A DNA stretch of 64,000 bases, taken from Bog-950 sp046329495. GTDB taxonomy: Bacteria > Bacteroidota > Bacteroidia > Chitinophagales > LD1. Shown in pieces: positions 59,169-64,000 of this stretch. Under the pieces are notes generated by a model. The model did no database searches, was not told the origin of the DNA, and saw only the letters and a program-made list of their open reading frames with translations. The stretch covers positions 1-64,000 of the forward strand of contig JAXLUO010000002.1 of assembly GCA_046329495.1 (NCBI GenBank), read 5' to 3'. The position numbers and the translations under genes were made by a program. How positions within the stretch are numbered: position 1 is the first letter of the stretch; the number at the start of each line of letters is the position of its first letter.

Positions 59169-59543
59169 ATGAATCCTAAAATCAAACTAGTAGAAGAAAC
59201 CTTCGGCACAGCCAGCAAACACCCGGCTTTCAATCCCGGCGATAACATCACTGTATCGTACAAAATTACAGAAGGTAACAAGGAGCGTATCCAGGAATTC
59301 CGTGGCGACGTTATCCAGGTTCGTGGCGCCGGTGCAGGCAAAATGTTCACCGTTCGTAAGATCTCTAACGGCGTTGGCGTTGAGCGTGTTTTCCCTTTAA
59401 ACTCTCCGTTTGTTGACGAGATCGTAGTAAACAAGGTTGGTCGCGTTCGTCGTGCCAAACTGTTCTACCAGCGTAACCGTAAAGGTAAAGCCTCTCGTAT
59501 TCAGGAGAAGCGTATGGCCGAAACTTCAGCCGCTGCCGAATAA
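59169..59543 (+). CDS. rplS: 50S ribosomal protein L19
   Basis: A 124-residue large-subunit protein at the 30S-50S interface. 'FNPGDNITVSYKITEGNKER', 'IQEFRGDVIQVRGAGAGKMF' and 'RVFPLNSPFVDEIVVNKVGR' then 'VRRAKLFYQRNRKGKASRIQ' are standard L19 blocks, with a short Ala/Glu tail. It ends at a terminator hairpin 22 bp on. Confidence 0.97.
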   Translation: MNPKIKLVEETFGTASKHPAFNPGDNITVSYKITEGNKERIQEFRGDVIQVRGAGAGKMFTVRKISNGVGVERVFPLNSPFVDEIVVNKVGRVRRAKLFYQRNRKGKASRIQEKRMAETSAAAE

Positions 59544-59564
59544 GCAGGGTTTTAAAAAAATAGC

Positions 59565-59593
59565 AAAATGCCGCCCCACAAAGGCGGCATTTT
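59565..59593 (+). terminator. Rho-independent terminator of rplS
   Basis: AAAATGCCGCC, loop ccacaaa, GGCGGCATTTT: a perfect 11-bp stem followed by 'ctttttg'. Confidence 0.8.
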
Positions 59594-59873
59594 CTTTTTG
59601 TGTAGTATCTTTGGTAGGTGCGCAACCAACCCACTTGCGCGGCACGTAAGCGGCGTTATTATTTTACATTTCCGTGACCATCCGAAACCCTTCTTTTTGC
59701 GTCTGTAACATATAACGATGTGTATAATTTAGCGTTTAAATAGTGCACCGGCTTTTTAAATTGCATATGGTAAAACTGTCCTGTTCTGCACCGTATCGAA
59801 TGCCATTATTGGTAAATTAAGCCTACCTGGCATCTTACCGTCAAACGGGTATAATAATTGAACAATTAGGTTT
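59594..59873. other. Intergenic region before the AAA+ gene, nothing recognised
   Basis: About 280 bp past the rplS terminator. I see no small ORF with coding character, no RNA fold I recognise and no clear TAnnTTTG box; the nearest AT-rich promoter-like stretch is around 59835-59870. Confidence 0.5.
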
Positions 59874-62474
59874 ATGGCCTACAAGAACTATAAATTCAAA
59901 TCATTAAGGGTTTTCAGCAGCGACGAGTGGCTTGCCAACCGTAAGCGCGAATACCGCTCTGTTTTCGACCGAACCGAAACTGCCTATATATCTGCCGAGT
60001 TAGCCTTCTACAATAAACTGTTTGATGAACAGGATTGGGAAGCTACTATAACACTAAAGGCTTTTTCGCATGCCGATGGCGCCAAAAAGGAACTCTGCTC
60101 GCAGGACGAAAAGCGCAAAATACGCCTCGACGAGAACACCGTTTACATCAATAAGGGCTGGGGAATGGCCACACCGGGCGCTTTTTGGCTGCGCGGCGAA
60201 TACAGTTGGGAAGCCTACATTGACGGGGAGCTGATTGGCACCAAGCGTTTTTATGTGGAAGAAGTGGGCCGCGTAACAGCAGAATTGAACCCATACTTTG
60301 ATGTAGAATCTATTCGCTTTTATACCGGCGACTACAATGCCGTAAACGAGGAGAACAAAACCTACCTGAAACGAATAAACGCCAACCAAACCCAGTATTT
60401 GTATGTGGAGTTTAAATTCCGCAACAAAATTGAAACGGAATGGAACTGCGAAGCCGTATTTAACTGGTATAATGCTTCGGGTATGCTTAAGGCCCGCATT
60501 GAGCGTTTCCGTAAAATTGAAGCCGGCAAACAAGGTGAAACTTTCACCTTTAATGAAGGCTGGGGCAATGATATTCCCGGAACCTGGAAGGACAGCAGCT
60601 ATCGCCTGGAAGTGGTGTTTATGGACACCGTAATTGCCGTACTGTATTTGGAAACAGGCGAGGAAGATGTAGAAGGTGAATTAGAACTGAACGTAAATAA
60701 TACCGCACAGGTTGCAACCACAACAGTTGCCACTCCTATCCGCCCCGATGAGTCGTTAGAAGCGCAGGTAGCACAATTGGATGAACTGATTGGTTTAGAA
60801 GAACTGAAAAAAGAAATCAAGAACCACATCAGCTATCTGAACTTTTTAAAGTTGCGTCAGGAAAAGGGCTTTAAGGATAGCGATCGTATAGCGTTGCACA
60901 GTGTGTTTATGGGTAACCCCGGCACCGGTAAAACTACGGTGGTAAAAATGCTGGGCCAGATTTACAAAGCCATGGGCCTGCTTAGTAAAGGCCATGTGAA
61001 GGAAGTAGACCGCAGTCAACTTATTGGCGAATACATTGGCCAAACGGCGCCCAAGGTGAAGAAGGCCATTGAAGAAGCCAAAGGCGGCATTCTGTTTATA
61101 GATGAAGCCTACTCCTTAGCCCGCGAAGCAGACGACAGCAAAGACTTTGGTAAAGAAGCCATTGAAGTGTTGATTAAAGAAATGAGCGATGGCAGTAAGG
61201 ACCTGGCCGTAATGGTAGCCGGCTATCCGCACGAAATGCAGGTATTCCTCGATTCGAACCCGGGCATGAAGTCGCGTTTTAACAACTACTTCCATTTTGA
61301 CGATTACCTGCCTGAAGAACTCCAGGAAATTGCCTTGCAGGCTGCTAAATACCGCAACGTTAAATTAACAGAGGACGCACAGAAATACCTGTTTGATCAG
61401 TTAACCGAAGCTTACCGCAACCGTGATAGAACCTTTGGTAATGCGCGCTTTGCTTACTCGGTAGTTGACGAAGCTAAAATGAACTTAGGCTTGCGATTAA
61501 TGAACCGGCCCGATTTGCGCGACTTGAATGATGAAGCGCTTAGCACCATCGAACTGGAAGATCTTGAACAGGTGTTTGTAAACAAGGGTAAGCGCCGTGC
61601 AAAAATTAAGGTAAACGAAAAAATGCTGCGCGATTCGCTGAACGAACTGAATGAGCTGATCGGTATAACGAACATTAAAAACGAAGTAAACGAACTGGTA
61701 AAACTGGTGCGCTTTTACGAAGAGATCGGAAGAGATGTAACCAATAAATTTTCGCTACATACTGTGTTCCTCGGTAATCCGGGCACAGGTAAAACCACGG
61801 TGGCACGTATCATTGGTAAAATATACAAAGCGCTCGGCTTGTTAGAGCGCGGCCATATGATTGAAACCGACCGGCAGGCGATGGTAGCAGGTTATGTAGG
61901 CCAAACGGCGATTAAAACCGATGAGCGTATTAAAGAAGCCAAAGGCGGCGTATTGTTTATTGACGAGGCGTATGCATTAGGAGAAACTGCTATGGGTGGC
62001 GACTTTGGAAAAGAAGCCATTGAAACCTTGCTGAAACGTATGGAAGACATGCGTGGTGAGTTTGCTGTAATTGTTGCCGGTTATACTGAACCGATGCAGC
62101 GATTTCTGGAATCGAACCCCGGCCTGCGTTCCCGTTTCGACCGCACCTATACCTTCCAGGATTATACAGCCGATGAATTGTATCAGATTGCTTTAACGCT
62201 GCTGGGCAAGGAGAACATCAAGCCTGATAAAGAAGCAGATGAGTATATGAAACAATACATACAAAGCTTATACGATTATCGCGACAAATACTTTGGTAAC
62301 GGACGAGAGATTCGCAAGTTTATACTGGAAGCTGTGCAGAACCAAAACCTGCGTCTTGCTTCTATCAGCAAAGAACACCGCACCAAAGAGATGCTGGATA
62401 CGTTAACGCTTGAGGATCTGAAGGAATTCAAGATTCAGGAAGGTAAGCGCAGCAGCCTGGGCTTTAAATACTAA
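59874..62474 (+). CDS. Double AAA+ ATPase of the CbxX/CfqX (SpoVK-like) type with duplicated N-domain
   Basis: An 866-residue cytoplasmic protein. Residues 1 to about 265 contain two related beta-rich domains: the first ends 'YINKGWGMATPGAFWLRGEY' and the second ends 'FNEGWGNDIPGTWKDSSYRL', a clear internal duplication. Two AAA+ modules follow: the first with Walker A 'GNPGTGKTTVVKM' (about residue 346) and Walker B 'GGILFIDEAYSLAR' (about 403), the second with Walker A 'GNPGTGKTTVARI' (about 632) and Walker B 'GGVLFIDEAYALGE' (about 690). Both belong to the CbxX/CfqX family that includes rubisco activase CbbX and the EccA proteins. Probably a remodeller of a protein complex; client unknown. 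Flanked by terminators, so monocistronic. Confidence 0.88.
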   Translation: MAYKNYKFKSLRVFSSDEWLANRKREYRSVFDRTETAYISAELAFYNKLFDEQDWEATITLKAFSHADGAKKELCSQDEKRKIRLDENTVYINKGWGMATPGAFWLRGEYSWEAYIDGELIGTKRFYVEEVGRVTAELNPYFDVESIRFYTGDYNAVNEENKTYLKRINANQTQYLYVEFKFRNKIETEWNCEAVFNWYNASGMLKARIERFRKIEAGKQGETFTFNEGWGNDIPGTWKDSSYRLEVVFMDTVIAVLYLETGEEDVEGELELNVNNTAQVATTTVATPIRPDESLEAQVAQLDELIGLEELKKEIKNHISYLNFLKLRQEKGFKDSDRIALHSVFMGNPGTGKTTVVKMLGQIYKAMGLLSKGHVKEVDRSQLIGEYIGQTAPKVKKAIEEAKGGILFIDEAYSLAREADDSKDFGKEAIEVLIKEMSDGSKDLAVMVAGYPHEMQVFLDSNPGMKSRFNNYFHFDDYLPEELQEIALQAAKYRNVKLTEDAQKYLFDQLTEAYRNRDRTFGNARFAYSVVDEAKMNLGLRLMNRPDLRDLNDEALSTIELEDLEQVFVNKGKRRAKIKVNEKMLRDSLNELNELIGITNIKNEVNELVKLVRFYEEIGRDVTNKFSLHTVFLGNPGTGKTTVARIIGKIYKALGLLERGHMIETDRQAMVAGYVGQTAIKTDERIKEAKGGVLFIDEAYALGETAMGGDFGKEAIETLLKRMEDMRGEFAVIVAGYTEPMQRFLESNPGLRSRFDRTYTFQDYTADELYQIALTLLGKENIKPDKEADEYMKQYIQSLYDYRDKYFGNGREIRKFILEAVQNQNLRLASISKEHRTKEMLDTLTLEDLKEFKIQEGKRSSLGFKY

Positions 62475-62497
62475 AAATTAACTTCTTGTTAGATTAA

Positions 62498-62538
62498 GCA
62501 CAAAAGGCGGTATTATACAATAATGCCGCCTTTTGTGC
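62498..62538 (+). terminator. Terminator after the AAA+ gene
   Basis: GCACAAAAGGCGGTATTA, loop tacaa, TAATGCCGCCTTTTGTGC: an 18-bp stem with one wobble pair (T-G), 24 bp past the stop codon. Confidence 0.75.
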
Positions 62539-62675
62539 GTCGTATATGTATGTGCTACTGCCTTTGTGCGGTGCATTCTTATGGCATTGTTATACATCAA
62601 TGCTCTCCTGCGCTTTCGTAGCGCCATCAGTTGGAGGAATACATTTTGTTGAACTAAACCTGCAATTGAGATTGT

Positions 62676-63758
62676 ATGTACAATAACAGCGAGATTAATT
62701 TTTGGGCCAGGCAATACTGGGGGAACAGCCTGCAGGTGTGGGCTACAGCACTTATTATACTGGTTGTAGGCATTGCCATGCTGTATTTACTTAAACGTTT
62801 TTTAATTAACCGCCTACGCAAATGGAGCGCCGCAACCAACACGCAATTTGACGACGCACTGGTAACAATCATAAACGGCCCAGCGCTTTACCTGCTTTAT
62901 CTGATCTTATTTCGAGTTTCAATGCACACGCTCGTTTTAGGAACACGGGTTACTCGTTTGCTGCATGTAGCATTTACACTCGGGTTTACCATTCTTGGTG
63001 TCTGGATGCTTACATCGTTCCTCCGCTCGCTGCTTTTTAATTATCTAAAACGCAAAGACGGTGCTATTACAAGATTTTCGCAAGCACGTGGTTTGCTTTT
63101 TACCATCAATGCCATCATCTGGATGCTGGCCATTGTGTTTGCCATTAATAATCTGGGTTATAATGTTACAGCCATCATAACAGGTTTGGGTGTTGGTGGT
63201 ATTGCCATTGCACTTGCTGCACAAGCTGTTCTGGCTGATCTGTTCAGTTACTTCGTTATCTTCTTCGACCGGCCCTTTGAAGTAGGTGACTTTATTGTAA
63301 CCGCCGATAAAATGGGAACCGTTGAATCCATCGGCATAAAAACTACACGCTTACGCACCTTAAGCGGCGAACAACTGGTTTGTTCCAATACATTTCTTAC
63401 CAATTCGCAGGTACATAACTACAAACGCATGCAAACGCGGCGGGTGGTTTTTACGCTAAGCATTAAATACGATACACCGGTAGAACAAGTAAAACAAATT
63501 CCCGTAATGGTGCGCAGTATTGTTGAGTCAACTGCCGATGTAACCTTCGATCGTGGCAATTTTATGGAACTGGCAGGCACTGCGTTGAAGTTTGAATTTG
63601 TGTATTACATACAAAGCGCTGACTATAATGTGTACATGAACAAACAAGAGGAAATACTACTGCAAATACTTTCACAATTCCGGACAGCAGATATCCGTTT
63701 CGCATTCCCTACGCAAACGCTATATCTGAATAACGAAGCCAACGCCAAAACCGCTTAA
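62676..63758 (+). CDS. MscS-family mechanosensitive channel
   Basis: A 360-residue inner-membrane protein. Membrane helices: 'LQVWATALIILVVGIAMLYL', 'GPALYLLYLILFRVSMHTLV', 'HVAFTLGFTILGVWMLTSFL' and 'LLFTINAIIWMLAIVFAINN', followed by the pore-lining TM3-type segment 'TAIITGLGVGGIAIALAAQA'. The beta domain follows as 'FFDRPFEVGDFIVTADKMGT' and 'VESIGIKTTRLRTLSGEQLV', and a short C-terminal alpha/beta domain ends the protein. It opens under membrane tension to release solutes in osmotic downshock. The trehalose synthase gene starts 2 bp after it, linking the pair to osmotic stress. Confidence 0.92.
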   Translation: MYNNSEINFWARQYWGNSLQVWATALIILVVGIAMLYLLKRFLINRLRKWSAATNTQFDDALVTIINGPALYLLYLILFRVSMHTLVLGTRVTRLLHVAFTLGFTILGVWMLTSFLRSLLFNYLKRKDGAITRFSQARGLLFTINAIIWMLAIVFAINNLGYNVTAIITGLGVGGIAIALAAQAVLADLFSYFVIFFDRPFEVGDFIVTADKMGTVESIGIKTTRLRTLSGEQLVCSNTFLTNSQVHNYKRMQTRRVVFTLSIKYDTPVEQVKQIPVMVRSIVESTADVTFDRGNFMELAGTALKFEFVYYIQSADYNVYMNKQEEILLQILSQFRTADIRFAFPTQTLYLNNEANAKTA

Positions 63759-63760
63759 GT

Positions 63761-64000
63761 ATGCAAAATAAACTATACATAGTAGCTAATCGATTACCGG
63801 TTACCATTATCCAACACAAAGGGCAGACTGAAATCAGTTCGGCATCCGGAGGTCTGGTTAGTGCTATAAGCAGTTACCTGGAAGCAACGGCTCACGAAGG
63901 GCAATCATTTAATGCAGTTTTATGGGCAGGGGTACCTGGATGCACAGCTAAAGTTTGGCAACGTGTAAAGCAAAAGATTCAACAGAACGGATATACCTAC
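63761..64000 (+). CDS. otsA: Trehalose-6-phosphate synthase, N-terminal part (cut by window)
   Basis: The first 80 codons from an ATG at 63761 run open to the window end. The opening 'KLYIVANRLPVTIIQHKGQT' with 'ISSASGGLVSAISSYLEA' is the GT20 signature: the 'NRLPV' and 'SGGLVSA' elements bind UDP-glucose and glucose-6-phosphate. It would make trehalose-6-phosphate. Whether a trehalose phosphatase domain is fused downstream, as is common in Bacteroidota, cannot be seen. Starting 2 bp after the MscS gene, it is almost surely co-transcribed, a sensible osmotic-stress pair. Confidence 0.88.
   Translation, partial: MQNKLYIVANRLPVTIIQHKGQTEISSASGGLVSAISSYLEATAHEGQSFNAVLWAGVPGCTAKVWQRVKQKIQQNGYTY

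Overview
The window comes from a chromosome of a Bacteroidota bacterium. The evidence is: three secreted proteins with Por-type (type IX secretion) C-terminal sorting domains, a GldC gliding protein, DUF5686 and TraB-like envelope proteins, BshB1 of bacillithiol synthesis, collagen-like 'TGATGPQG' proteins, and promoters of the Bacteroidota form (TTG, 19-21 bp, TAnnTTTG) instead of the sigma-70 form. GC content looks mid-range and even, apart from a clearly AT-richer patch near 37.3-39.1 kb. The gene set would suit an environmental Chitinophagales/Sphingobacteriales-like lineage, but the sequence alone does not fix the genus.

Layout. 0-2.8 kb: two secreted surface proteins on the minus strand, a collagen-like one cut by the window edge and an SBBP beta-propeller one. 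2.9-6.4 kb: pyrG, a DUF1569 protein, bshB1 and purE. 6.4-14 kb (minus): a giant TraB/GumN protein, a membrane-anchored protein, purK, coaE, gldC and a thioredoxin-fold protein. 14-24 kb: an aldo/keto reductase, then a glycerol-3-phosphate/phospholipid cluster (GDPD-like protein, gpsA, PlsB-like acyltransferase) interrupted by a four-helix-bundle (IVP) gene between perfect 20-bp inverted repeats, then a secreted phosphatase, an acyl-CoA dehydrogenase, a RetSat-like oxidoreductase and an SRPBCC protein. 24-35 kb: a collagen/S74 fibre protein, a P-type ATPase, an Ntn-hydrolase acylase, a response regulator, ftsK and lolA.

35.3-39.7 kb is the accessory part: nested direct and inverted repeats, an iteron-like patch with a DnaA box, a two-gene minus-strand cassette with an HTH protein, and an AT-rich two-gene plus-strand cassette (DUF4065-like/DUF488 fusion plus an unknown 270-residue protein) driven by an apparently leaderless promoter. 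A 122-bp direct repeat lies on each side, and tRNA-Val follows. This is the best candidate for an undescribed system.

39.8-53.6 kb is mostly core: ilvE, a possible HolD-like protein with rdgB, an ECF sigma factor with a membrane partner, DUF5686, a class V aminotransferase, a nucleoside phosphorylase, a secreted thermolysin-like protease, an EamA transporter, ribD, an SDR and a GT2 enzyme. 53.7-59.6 kb holds the classic rpsP-rimM-trmD-rplS set, split by a PAS histidine kinase, a palindromic element and a secreted protein gene. 59.8-64 kb: a doubly duplicated CbxX-type AAA+ protein, an MscS channel and the start of a trehalose-6-phosphate synthase.
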